Shown here: piece by piece, positions 54,358-64,000 of the stretch
Position numbering within the stretch: the stretch's first letter is position 1
How the letters are laid out: each line of letters opens with the position of its first letter
Assembly: GCA_037693485.1 (NCBI GenBank)
Contig: CM075348.1
Span: 130,707,609-130,771,608 of the forward strand
DNA length: 64,000 bases
From: Kitagawia praeruptora
Lineage: Eukaryota > Streptophyta > Magnoliopsida > Apiales > Apiaceae
Reading direction: 5' to 3'
Notes under the pieces: model-generated
What the model saw: the letters and a program-made list of their open reading frames with translations, nothing else
What the model was told of the DNA's origin: nothing
Databases searched by the model: none
Program-made: the position numbers and the translations under genes

Positions 54358-56073
54358 TGTTATGTCAAAAAATCAGTCTCGCCTTACCTGGAGGCGTCGC
54401 CCTTTGATTGGCTGGAGGGGGACGATCCGATCCACAATCCATGAACAAGGAGAATGGATATGTCAACTGGGCCTAACCTATGTTTACATGAGATGTCGTC
54501 CTCTTCCTTAAACGACCTCGCCCTCGGTGGTCGTCCTCTTCCTTAAACGACCTCGCCCTCGGTGGTCGTCCTCTTCCTTAAACGACCTCGCCCTCGGTGG
54601 TCGTCCTCTTCCTTAAACGACCTCGCCCTCGGTGGCCGTCCTCTTCCTCAAACGACCTCGCCCTCGGTGGCCATCCTCTTCCTTAAACGACCTCGCCCTC
54701 GGTGGTCGTCCTCTTCCTTAAATGACCTCGCCCTCGGTCATCGTCCTCTTCCTTAAACGACCTCGCCCTCGGTCGTGGCCCTTTTCCTTAAACGGCATCG
54801 CCCTCGGGTTTCGTCTGATGAGGAGACATCTCCATTACTAAGGAGGAAGACACGTGGCCTTGTTAGGAGGCATCGCCCTCAAGGATAGGAGAAATATGAC
54901 ACAGCTTATATAAAGGAAGAAATCTCAGAAGTACATTCTTAATGGGCCTAGCACACATTCATGAAAGGCGTAGCCCTCTTTGAGGTGTCGCCCGTAGCAA
55001 ACTAGCAAGGAGGTAACTACTATATTTCAGTAAGGAAGGAGATGGAATCGGCCTCGCCCACTCAATACGGGTGTCGCCCTTTAAGGGAATCATCATTCAG
55101 AACAGAAGACTTGCCTTTCAGCCCTGACAAGCCTCTCACTTTTTATGAAGGCCTCGCCCTCCAAAGGGGCCTCGCCTTACAAAGAGGCCTCGCCCTCCCG
55201 GGCATCAGAATGGGGGAATCTCCCCAATACAGTTACATGGAGGATACTAAAGACTTTGGATCATAACCCAAGTCATCTATTATCTCAGCTATGGAGAAGG
55301 ACTAGGCCTCATCCAGGCTAGCAGGCATTTCCCTGCTAGGGAGGTCGAAGGGCGTCGCCCCTTGGCAATCTCAGGACTAGCCCTCTGACTAGCTATTCTT
55401 TCTCCGTGGTTAGTTAGGACGAGGATCTCGCCCTTAAAAGGGACCTCGCCCTCGCATCACTAGAAAAGGGAATCTCCCCTAAATAACCTTATATGAAGAT
55501 AAGGGGTCTCGCCCTCTATTGATGAAAGAGGGATTTCCCCAAGAAACTAAAAGGAAGATATGGCTTTGCCTAGGCTATCAGGAATTTTCCCATTGAGGAG
55601 TCGCCCCTTAGTGATCCCGAGGGCTAGCCCTATAACTAGTTATTCTCCCATTGGTGGCTCAAGGTGGGCATTGACTCCGACAATCTCGGGTCAATGACTT
55701 AACCGCCACGCTCCGAGAAAATAGTTGGGCTAGAAAGCCCATGATGATTCCACTAATGGCGGTGGCCCAATCCGAGGGACTTCCCTAAACAAGGAAACCC
55801 AACCCATGTCGGTGACTTGTTCCCCAAGAACTACGTTTGGCTTGATTCCTATAAATAGGATACGTAGGCACATTGTATGTCATGATGCAACCCTTGCGAA
55901 AAAGTGAGAATTCAATATTCGATCTAAATTGCAATAACTCTCACATACACTCTCAGCCATCCCCAAATCACCAACCCTAATCCTAAGCATCCTACGCCGC
56001 TCACCGTCATCAACCACCACCACAATTCCAGCAACCCTCCCCGAATTTGTTTTCCCAAATTCCTCCGTTAACA
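54358..56073 (+). repeat. 5' LTR of element B (1716 bp)
   Basis: It has a tandem 35-bp array near its start, many 'cctcgccct' words, and near its end a TATA-like cctataaatagg (about 55848-55860) inside the stem-loop motif 'aactacgtttggcttgattc' to 'ggatacgtaggca'. Confidence 0.92.
54495..54800 (+). repeat. 35-bp tandem array in the U3 part of element B's LTR
   Basis: About eight head-to-tail copies of a 35-bp unit containing 'cttccttaaacgacctcgcc', starting at 54495, 54530, 54565 and so on, with drift in the last copies. The array is repeated in the 3' LTR from 59022. Frames across it are only the array read in phase. Confidence 0.92.
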
Positions 56074-56093
56074 ATTGGCGCTAGAAGGAGGGG
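56074..56093 (+). other. Primer-binding site of element B
   Basis: attggcgctagaaggagggg, the same site as in element A. Confidence 0.75.
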
Positions 56094-56095
56094 CT

Positions 56096-56401
56096 TTTGA
56101 CATCTCAGGAGGAAGGATGTCACAGTCAAATCGAGAACGTGTTGATGATCGCCGTGTGAAGGAAGTTAGGACCACGAAAAACCTACCCATGCAACAACCG
56201 ACAAACTCAGATCCGATGGATGCTATGCCTAAGATTCCCGATAGACGGGAGACCCCTCAAATTGAGGGAGATCCCCCTTTCCTAATAAGTAACGCCGAGA
56301 TTTGGAACAAAATCACTTTATGGGAAACGCTAACACTCGTATGGGGGCTAGGCTGGATGCGATGGAGAGGAAAAAATAGTTTCTTGCAGGATCTCGCCTG
56401 A
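56096..56401 (+). pseudogene. Possible remnant of a gag start
   Basis: A 108-codon frame opens right after the primer site, where gag would begin. It is hydrophilic and charged (SQSNRERVDDRRVKEVRT), and its end resembles a helix start (MERKNSFLQDLA in an adjacent frame), but it stops and no capsid domain follows. This may be what is left of an ancestral gag or a short leader peptide. The position is seen; the origin is inference. Confidence 0.3.
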
Positions 56402-56699
56402 ATCATGGTGGACCTCACCGCCACTTGGAGAGAGAGAGGATCTAAGGGAGAGTCATCATAACTAGGAGAGGAGCTATCAAACACACAGAGGAAATCAACG
56501 TGCCGAAAAAGAATTTGCCATAAACCAAAGAGAATAGTTCTCACAGGGAGGTAATGTGTTTCCTGCCTTTGTTCTACTTTCTCTTAATTTATTTCCGTAA
56601 AAGTCTAGGGGGGTAGTGTATGTACCACTCCTTAGCCAGGATTTATATTTATGAATAAAACATGCTTCTTTGATAAATTTTTGTGTAAATTCTGTGATA

Positions 56700-57260
56700 G
56701 ATGACCTCCTCTAAGGAGGATCTTTGTGGGATGTATAAAAAGATGATCTCCTTTGAGGAGAGTATGAATAAAAATAAAGTGAACTTCGGAAAATCCACCT
56801 CCTGTGAGGAGGGTATTTCTGGAATGGAGAACGACCTCCTTTGAGGAGGGTATCTCGAATTATCAAAGTCCTTGCAAAAACCGTACTTCCGGGGGGGATG
56901 TCCGTACTTCCGGCGCCTCATCAAGGCACGAGCTTCGGAAAATCCACCTCCTGTGAGGAGGGATATTTCTGGAATGGGGAACGACCTCCTTTGAGGAGGG
57001 TATCCCAAATTGTTAAATCCTTGCAAAAACCGTACTTCCGGGGGGGATGTCCGTACTTCCGGCGCCTCATCAGGGTTCGAGTTTCGGAAAATCCACCTCC
57101 TGTGAGGAGGGTATTTCTGAACTTAATAATGATCTCCTCTGAGGAGAGTATCATAAAATTATTAAATTCTGAGGAAAATGACTCCCTTAGAGGGAGATAC
57201 CCTCGAGAAGACATGGTAGTTGTTACCTTAGAAGTGAGATATTTATTAAGGTTCATGAAT
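56700..57260 (+). repeat. Internal repeated hairpin cassettes of element B
   Basis: Short palindromes such as gacctcctttgaggagggta, cacctcctgtgaggaggg and gatctcctctgaggagag recur about ten times. A 149-bp tandem unit (copies of 'ccttgcaaaaaccgtacttc' at about 56870 and 57020) also holds 'cttccggcgcctcatca'. The same cassette exists in element A. Confidence 0.88.
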
Positions 57261-57578
57261 TAGATTCTAATTTCATGAATTAAGTTGAAGAAAGGCGAGA
57301 TTCCCAGAAAGGGACGAGATTTTAACAGAGAGGCGAGATATATTAAAGTTGTTGAGTACTAGTGGAATGCAAGATAAAATAGGCAGATACTTAAGGAAGA
57401 CATAATTATGCAGAATAAATTGAACCAAGTCAATACAAGGGCAACGTCTTTAAATGGAGGACGCGCACTCCAATTAGTTGGGAGCAAGTCAAATATATTG
57501 AAGAAAAGTTACAAAAGGCGAGGCCATTATAGGAGGGCCCGCACTCCTATTGTGTGCAATTATAAAAAGCTCATATAG

Positions 57579-57833
57579 TCACTTGGCTGTAGCATCAGTG
57601 GGCAAGACCGTTCTAGCGTTGTCACCTTCAGCTATTTCTTTCTTTCTCACCTCCTCCTCGGCCATGGCTGTCTTCTCTGCCTCAATTTTCAGTCTTAGGT
57701 CTTCCGTAGCAACAGTGATGATCTCAGCGTTGTCAGTCTGGAATTGCAGCATGTAACCAGGAGTAGAAGGGGCAAAGCATGCAGACCGGTCGGCTGCCAA
57801 GAAACTGGGGGGTAGTCTACCTGGAAGCATCAC
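57579..57833 (-). other. Short antisense frame in element B
   Basis: An 84-codon minus-strand frame rich in Glu/Ala/Lys (LRLKIEAEKTAMAEEEVRKK) that could form a helix. It sits where the Tat element has its antisense gene, so it may be the decayed end of a similar ORF. No upstream exon was found, and I do not claim that it is expressed. Confidence 0.25.
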
Positions 57834-58868
57834 CTTTTGTTAGAAGGATGGAGACTTTTAAGTGCAGGGAGATAGACGACATTATTCTATGATAGGTGAC
57901 GTCTTCACGAAGGTTTACACTTTTGAAGAATAAGGCTCCAGTATGTAGGAAGGGCCTCTTGCATAGTTTCATTTGAAAGGCCTTTAGGGGTAATTTTGCT
58001 TAGAAGACCCTTCAGGGTGATATTTTCTTTGAAGACCCTCGGGGGATGATGCTATTTTGAAAGTTGTCCTGTGTCGAAATTAAATCGAAGGAGTATCAAC
58101 GGTCAATTTGAGATTCTGAAGAAATTATAGATATTGAAGATTGTGTGCACACTTCTGGAGCAACCTCGCCCTCTTCTGAAGCGACCTCGCCCTCTTATGG
58201 CCTAGTTCAGAATGTGGGTTAGAATTGATATTCGAAGAATACAATGAGATATACAAGATGATGGCTCGTGCCTCTTTATCAACTAAAGGTCTCTCCCATT
58301 TTCAAACGACGTCTCCCATTACAACGACGTCGCCTACGTGTAACCAAGGTCAAGAAATCAATATTGGAAGATTCATTTTTTGGACAAGACTATATCTCCA
58401 ACATCATCGCCTATTGGTGGCATCGGCGTCGCCTTCTAGAGTCGGGACCGTGAAAACTATCGGCACATGAAGGAATTTTATTGTGTTTGGCTTACCTTAT
58501 TTCATGAATCACTCACGATCTAAGGACTCTCTTAAGCGGTATCTAACAAATTATGACGAAGACAGAAGAATAATGTGACAGTTTCTCATCCATATCAGCG
58601 TCGCCCTCACAAAAGGCATCGCCTTTATGTACCTCAGTATTGGGAAGTTCCTGAATCACTTTGAAGGACTTTAGATGGAATATTTATTCTGGAGCACCAC
58701 CAACACCAAATCATTATGGAGTATAATTGAGAAGTAATAGAGCGTGAGGAGAGCACATAGCTAAAGAGGAAATACATCATTAGCAGGAAGTGACACCCTA
58801 GGTCAAGGTTCGCCTTGGCATTTTTCTGAAGATCGGGACTTAGTTTCTTTTACAAACAATTGTTGCAA
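57834..58868 (+). other. 3' part of the element B interior
   Basis: No gene. Words of the 'gaagacccttcagggtgata' type recur at about 57950-58060 and resemble the 'ggaaggccctcctttgtggg' repeats of element A. 'acctcgccctctt' occurs near 58165-58190. Confidence 0.6.
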
Positions 58869-58884
58869 GAAACTGGGGGGTAGT
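58869..58884 (+). other. Polypurine tract of element B
   Basis: gaaactggggggtagt, directly before the 3' LTR and nearly identical to that of element A. Confidence 0.82.
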
Positions 58885-60819
58885 TGTTATGTCAAAAAAT
58901 CAGTCTCGCCTTACCTGGAGGCGTCGCCCTTTGATTGGCTGGAGGGGGACGATCCGATCCACAATCCATGAACAAGGAGAATGGATATGTCAACTGGGCC
59001 TAACCTATGTTTACATGAGATGTCGTCCTCTTCCTTAAACGACCTCGCCCTCGGTGGTCGTCCTCTTCCTTAAACGACCTCGCCCTCGGTGGTCGTCCTC
59101 TTCCTTAAACGACCTCGCCCTCGGTGGTCGTCCTCTTCCTTAAACGACCTCGCCCTCGGTGGCCGTCCTCTTCCTCAAACGACCTCGCCCTCGGTGGCCA
59201 TCCTCTTCCTTAAACGACCTCGCCCTCGGTGGTCGTCCTCTTCCTTAAATGACCTCGCCCTCGGTCATCGTCCTCTTCCTTAAACGACCTCGCCCTCGGT
59301 CGTGGCCCTTTTCCTTAAACGGCATCGCCCTCGGGTTTCGTCTGATGAGGAGACATCTCCATTACTAAGGAGGAAGACACGTGGCCTTGTTAGGAGGCAT
59401 CGCCCTCAAGGATAGGAGAAATATGACACAGCTTATATAAAGGAAGAAATCTCAGAAGTACATTCTTAATGGGCCTAGCACACATTCATGAAAGGCGTAG
59501 CCCTCTTTGAGGTGTCGCCCGTAGCAAACTAGCAAGGAGGTAACTACTATATTTCAGTAAGGAAGGAGATGGAATCGGCCTCGCCCACTCAATACGGGTG
59601 TCGCCCTTTAAGGGAATCATCATTCAGAACAGAAGACTTGCCTTTCAGCCCTGACAAGCCTCTCACTTTTTATGAAGGCCTCGCCCTCCAAAGGGGCCTC
59701 GCCTTACAAAGAGGCCTCGCCCTCCCGGGCATCAGAATGGGGGAATCTCCCCAATACAGTTACATGGAGGATACTAAAGACTTTGGATCATAACCCAAGT
59801 CATCTATTATCTCAGCTATGGAGAAGGACTAGGCCTCATCCAGGCTAGCAGGCATTTCCCTGCTAGGGAGGTCGAAGGGCGTCGCCCCTTGGCAATCTCA
59901 GGACTAGCCCTCTGACTAGCTATTCTTTCTCCGTGGTTAGTTAGGACGAGGATCTCGCCCTTAAAAGGGACCTCGCCCTCGCATCACTAGAAAAGGGAAT
60001 CTCCCCTAAATAACCTTATATGAAGATAAGGGGTCTCGCCCTCTATTGATGAAAGAGGGATTTCCCCAAGAAACTAAAAGGAAGATATGGCTTTGCCTAG
60101 GCTATCAGGAATTTTCCCATTGAGGAGTCGCCCCTTAGTGATCCCGAGGGCTAGCCCTATAACTAGTTATTCTCCCATTGGTGGCTCAAGGTGGGCATTG
60201 ACTCCGACAATCTCGGGTCAATGACTTAACCGCCACGCTCCGAGAAAATAGTTGGGCTAGAAAGCCCATGATGATTCCACTAATGGCGGTGGCCCAATCC
60301 GAGGGACTTCCCTAAACAAGGAAACCCAACCCATGTCGGTGACTTGTTCCCCAAGAACTACGTTTGGCTTGATTCCTATAACTAGTTATTCTCCCATTGG
60401 TGGCTCAAGGTGGGCATTGACTCCGACAATCTCGGGTCAATGACTTAACCGCCACGCTCCGAGAAAATAGTTGGGCTAGAAAGCCCATGATGATTCCACT
60501 AATGGCGGTGGCCCAATCCGAGGGACTTCCCTAAACAAGGAAACCCAACCCATGTCGGTGACTTGTTCCCCAAGAACTACGTTTGGCTTGATTCCTATAA
60601 ATAGGATACGTAGGCACATTGTATGTCATGATGCAACCCTTGCGAAAAAGTGAGAATTCAATATTCGATCTAAATTGCAATAACTCTCACATACACTCTC
60701 AGCCATCCCCAAATCACCAACCCTAACCCTAAGCATCCTACGCCGCTCACCGTCATCAACCACCACCACAATTCCAGCAACCCTCCCCGAATTTGTTTTC
60801 CCAAATTCCTCCGTTAACA
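58885..60819 (+). repeat. 3' LTR of element B (1935 bp, with internal duplication)
   Basis: Same as the 5' LTR plus 219 bp. The U3 35-bp array is at 59022-59327. Confidence 0.92.
60161..60598 (+). repeat. 219-bp tandem duplication inside the 3' LTR of element B
   Basis: The segment starting 'aactagttattctcccattg' occurs at 60161 and 60380. The junction falls in cctata, which is present at both original edges (agccctataact and attcctataaat), so it joins at six bases of microhomology within the TATA/stem-loop region. Confidence 0.9.
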
Positions 60820-60824
60820 CTGTA

Positions 60825-61071
60825 TTATATGTCTTCTTGCACACCCTAATAGACGGCCTGCTATTTGGTAAGTTTCTTAAAATCTTGATTATTAATGATT
60901 AAACTTTTTTAAAACATTTTAAATCTAATCATTCAGCGAATGATATATATTCTTTTCTATCAAACACCATCATTTTTTTTATTCACTGGTTCAGATATTT
61001 TATCCGCTGGTTTGATGATGCACCACTCTGTCTTCGTATAAGTAATTGGAAAATCATAAATTGTCAACATA
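60825..61071. other. Short intergenic stretch before the tRNA gene
   Basis: AT-rich; holds the upstream CAA motif of the tRNA gene and nothing else that I recognise. Confidence 0.6.
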
Positions 61072-61152
61072 GTGGTCGTGCCGGAGTGGTTATCGGGCAT
61101 GACTAGAAATCATGTGGGTTCGCCCGCGCAGGTTCGAATCCTGCCGACCACG
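61072..61152 (+). tRNA. trnS-AGA: tRNA-Ser (AGA anticodon)
   Basis: The acceptor stem GTGGTCG (61072-61078) pairs with CGACCAC (61145-61151), followed by discriminator G. The D arm GCCGGAGTGGTTATCGGGC, the anticodon arm CATGACTAGAAATCATG with AGA at 61105-61107, the long variable arm typical of tRNA-Ser (GTGGGTTCGCCCGC) and the T loop GGTTCGAATCC are all intact. The upstream 'gtcaacata' has the CAA motif common before plant tRNA genes. No intron. It reads UCU and, through inosine, other UCN serine codons. Confidence 0.95.
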
Positions 61153-61154
61153 CC

Positions 61155-61159
61155 TTTTT
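61155..61159 (+). terminator. RNA polymerase III terminator of the tRNA gene
   Basis: A run of five T starts two bases after the discriminator base. Confidence 0.85.
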
Positions 61160-61554
61160 GGAATGGTTCAATTTTGAGATCAAATCCTACTGTTTATGGT
61201 CTGTTATTTTCGCATGTTTACATTCTTATACGTAGTAAGTGCCAGATTGGTTAGGCTTGGGAGTTGGCTGGCTCCATTAAAAAGTGAGCATCATCGCTGA
61301 GACTAGAGCTGTTCACGAACAGAGCTGTTCGTGAACAGGCTAGAGCTCGGCTCGTTAAGGACTCAGCTCGGTTCGTTAAGGTTTCCAGCTCGGAAAAAGC
61401 GTTCGTTAAGAAAACGACCTCGACTCGAGCTCGGCTCGAGATCGATTCAAGCTCGGCTCGAGATCGACTCGAACTCGTTCGGCTTGGGCTCGGCTCGATA
61501 AAGCTCGAAAAAAATTAAAATTTATCAAAATATTTTTATATTATTTGAGATATT

Positions 61555-63006
61555 TTGAAAATATTATAAAATAATTATTATTTTCTTAAAATTTGGGAAT
61601 ATAATTAAATTAAATATATATTGACATGCGTACAATTGGATTGTCGAGAAATAATTTTTAAAAAATAGAAACAACAATCCGTGACAAAGCACTAGTTACT
61701 AGTACTAGTCAAAATAGTATCGATTTACTAAGATCTCTGACCAAATTAATTTTTTATTTTTTTAAAATTTGTGAATATCATTAAAATAAATATATTTTGA
61801 CATCCGTACGGTTGGATCGTCGAGAAATAATTTTAAAAAAATAGAAACAACAATATGTGAATAAGCACTAGTTACTAGTTCTAGTCGGAATAGTAGTGAT
61901 CTACTAAGATCTCCAACCAAATTATTTTTTTATTTTTTTAAAATTTGGGAATATCATTAAATTAAATATATATTGACATTCGTACGGTTGGATCGTCGAG
62001 AAATAATTTTTATAAAATAGAAACAACAATATGTGAATAAGCATAATTTACTAATTCTAGTCGGAATAGTAGTGATCTACTAAGATCTTCAACCAAATCA
62101 ATTTTTTATTTTTTTAAAATTTGGGAATATCATTAAATTAAATATATATTGACATCCGCGCAGTTGGATGGTCGAGAAATAATTTTTAAAAAATAGAAAC
62201 AACAATATGTGAATAAGCACTAGTTACTAGTTCTAGTCGGAATAGTAGTGATCTACTAAGATCTCCAACCAAATTAATTTTTTATTTTTTTTAAAATTTG
62301 GGAATATCATTAAATTAGATATATATTGACATCCGTACGGTTGGATCGTCGAGAAATAATTTTAAAAAAATAGAAACAACATTATGTGAATAAGCACTAG
62401 TTACTAGTTCTAGTCGGAATAGTAGTGATCTACTAAGATCTCCAACCAAATTAATTTTTTATTTTTTAAAATTTGGGAATATCATTAAATTAGATATATA
62501 TTGACATCTGTACGGTTGGATCGTCGAGAAATAATTTTTATAAAATAGAAACAACAATATGTGAATAAGCCCTAGTTACTAGTTCTAGTCGGAATAGTAG
62601 TGATCTACTAAGATCTCCAACCAAATTAATTTTTAATTTTTTTAAAATTTGGGAATATCATTAAATTAGATATATATTGACATCCGTGCGGTTGGATGGT
62701 CAAGAAATAATTTTTATAAAATAGAAACAACAATATGTGAATAAGCACTAGTTACTAGTTCTAGTCGGAATAGTAGTGATATACTAAGATCTCCAACCAA
62801 AATAATTTTTTTATTTTTTTAAAATTTTGGAATATCATTAAATTAGATATATATTGACATCCGTACAGTTGGATCGTCGAGAAATGATTTTCAAAAAATG
62901 GAAACAACAATCCGTGACAAAACACTATTACCAGTACTAGTCAAAATAATAGTGATCTACTAAGATCTCCAACCAAATTAATTTTTTATTTTTTAAAATT
63001 TGGTAA
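61555..63006. repeat. Tandem array of a 176-bp monomer inside the hAT element
   Basis: The landmark 'agatctc' (with variants) falls at 61731, 61907, 62083, 62259, 62436, 62611, 62787 and 62963, a period of 175-177 bp over eight copies. Each monomer has 'ggttggatcgtcgagaaata', 'atagaaacaacaat' and 'ctagttctagtcgg'. The first and last copies are the most divergent (tccgtgacaaa, tactagtcaaaat) and resemble each other more than the middle copies. Confidence 0.95.
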
Positions 63007-63362
63007 TCTATACTTCTATACTATATTATAATAAGCAAAAGGGGGTATAATTTGTAGTTGGTTACCCCTTTTTTGGTTATCCTCATTTTTGGTTATCCCT
63101 CATTTATCACCGTTAGATCAGCAACTCAAGTAGATCATGACCATTAGATATAATAATACTAAAAATTGTTATATGCAGAGGTTCAAGGTTCGATTCCCGC
63201 CAATAACATATTAATTTATATTTAATACTTAAAATTATTATATATATATATGTAAAGATATAAGGTTCAAATCAATAACATATTTAAATTAATATTTATA
63301 ATATTATATTATATTAATAAAAAATTAAAAGTAACCCGTGCTTTGCACGGGCTATAAGCTAG
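63007..63362 (+). mobile_element. Short non-autonomous Helitron (356 bp)
   Basis: It begins TCTATACTTCTATACTATAT and ends with the hairpin CCCGTGCTTTGCACGGG, then CTATAAG and the terminal CTAG. It is inserted between A (63006) and T (63363). Joining the flanks restores the monomer consensus (aaaatttggtaa + tattattaaatta), which proves the limits. Nothing is coded inside. Confidence 0.93.
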
Positions 63363-63621
63363 TATTATTAAATTATATATATCTTGATATCTGTATGGAT
63401 CTCCAGAACTCAGAATCGTTCGTGAACAGCTCGAGATCGGCTCGAGTTGTTCGTGAATAGCTCGCGTGCGGCTCGAGCTCGGTCAAAGCTCGGCTCGGTT
63501 CGAGTTGACCAAAGCTCAGCTCGAGTTGATCAAAGCTCGGCTCGGTTCGTTTCGGGCAAAGCTCGGCTCAGTTCGATGAAAAGCTCGTTCGGCTCGGTTC
63601 GTGAACAGCCCTAGCTGAGAC

Positions 63622-64000
63622 TTGGTAATTTATGGCTAGGTGATTGCTTTTGCTGTTTTGATTACAGAAGTACTAATACCTAGTCGTTACAGGTCATCGA
63701 TCAGCTATTACTCTGTTGTTGTTCTCTTTACCAAGGTCCAAGGAATCTTATTTGTGTTTTACATTAAATTATTACAGGTATTCGCCGAATTATAAAGAGA
63801 ATAAATTACTGAAGCATGGGAAAGTCAGAAGGGCTAGGTTATATTTCACACACAAGCTTCCCAGACTCTCAACGTTTTATGTGAAATTCCATCACTGTAA
63901 GCTGTGTAGCATTTAGATGTGTATTTACATTCAGTAGACTTCTTCTTTTTAATTACATCATTCGGCGAATCTGAATATTACAAGAAAATTCAACAGTAAC
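63622..64000. other. Intergenic, nothing recognised
   Basis: Sequence after the hAT element up to the window edge. A 66-codon frame at 63716-63916 has no recognisable domain. Confidence 0.5.

Larger units (their letters stand above)
54358..60819 (+). mobile_element. Element B: LARD-type LTR retrotransposon without proteins (6.5 kb)
   Basis: LTRs starting TGTTATGTC and ending CGTTAACA are flanked by the 5-bp duplication ctgta (54353-54357 and 60820-60824). The primer site and purine tract match those of element A. The 2.8-kb interior has no gag-pol domains. The words 'cctcgccct' and 'tctcgccct' recur in the LTRs and sporadically inside. Apart from a 219-bp duplication in the 3' copy, I see one base difference between the LTRs over the parts compared, so the insertion is very recent. 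It must be mobilised in trans. Confidence 0.93.
61304..63613. mobile_element. Non-autonomous hAT element carrying a satellite array (2.3 kb)
   Basis: Ends are TAGAGCTGTTCACGAAC and, on the complement, TAGGGCTGTTCACGAAC (16 of 17). They are flanked by the perfect 8-bp repeat gctgagac (61296-61303 and 63614-63621), the hAT target size. Subterminal zones (61320-61510 and 63415-63605) are dense in 'gctcggctcgag'-type words. The interior holds no transposase but eight copies of a 176-bp tandem monomer, the last interrupted by a Helitron. Confidence 0.92.

Noticed and set aside
54495..54800. Regular 35-bp direct repeats that could suggest a CRISPR array
   Set aside because: The repeats are head-to-tail without unique spacers, lie in both LTRs of a retrotransposon, and the window is a plant genome.
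55880..56074. Antisense frame at the end of element B's LTR, repeated at 60626
   Set aside because: It is present because the LTR is repeated; it has no domain and covers the primer-site edge.

Overview
The window is nuclear DNA of a flowering plant, most likely a eudicot. It has intron-containing host genes of plant families, a plant-type tRNA-Ser, and a dense load of plant transposons: Copia and Ty3/gypsy LTR elements, large LTR derivatives without proteins (LARDs), hAT, Mutator-like (MULE) and Stowaway MITEs, and Helitrons. I cannot name the species. About 39 kb of the 64 kb is LTR retrotransposon, and the LTR pairs I compared by eye are nearly identical, so most insertions look recent.

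Host genes are few. A RabD/Rab1-type small GTPase (minus strand, 8 exons, 7889-10254) was rebuilt from splice sites as a complete 203-residue protein. A pectate lyase of the PMR6 type with a GPI-anchor-like tail (minus strand, 5 exons, 48895-51094) was rebuilt as 481 residues. A tRNA-Ser(AGA) lies at 61072-61152.

Layout. 1-1386: end of a degraded retroelement (weak call). 1459-2237: small hAT element with an 8-bp target duplication. 2945-5682: LARD-type element A. 5774-7205: a cluster of inverted-repeat MITEs beside the Rab gene. 7889-10254: Rab gene, with a MITE rich in ACGT cores at 10595-11087 in its upstream region. 12275-24711: a 12.4-kb Copia element of the Sirevirus/Maximus type with gag, pol and a 1208-residue extra ORF. 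24717-28195: AT-rich sequence without genes. 28201-40042: a Tat-lineage Ty3/gypsy element with an intact 1907-residue gag-pol and, on the opposite strand, a spliced three-exon gene; a solo LTR is nested in its 5' LTR. 40203-42977: probable Helitron (minus). 43444-48711: a second, inactivated Copia element ending about 180 bp from the pectate lyase stop codon. 52146-53919: a Stowaway MITE, a long-TIR MITE and a short solo LTR. 54358-60819: LARD-type element B, related to A. 61304-63613: a non-autonomous hAT element that carries eight copies of a 176-bp satellite-like monomer and has a Helitron inserted exactly within the last monomer.

The genes do not form a pathway. The elements form a community: two potentially autonomous LTR elements (Copia-1 and Tat) and two protein-less ones (A and B) that share primer-binding site, polypurine tract, LTR end, a promoter-proximal stem-loop motif and a repeated internal cassette. 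I found no novel defence or metabolic system. The most unusual structures are the satellite-bearing hAT element, the antisense spliced gene in the Tat element, the covarying hairpin cassettes shared by A and B, and a short AAACTCTG word scattered through all parts of Copia-1.
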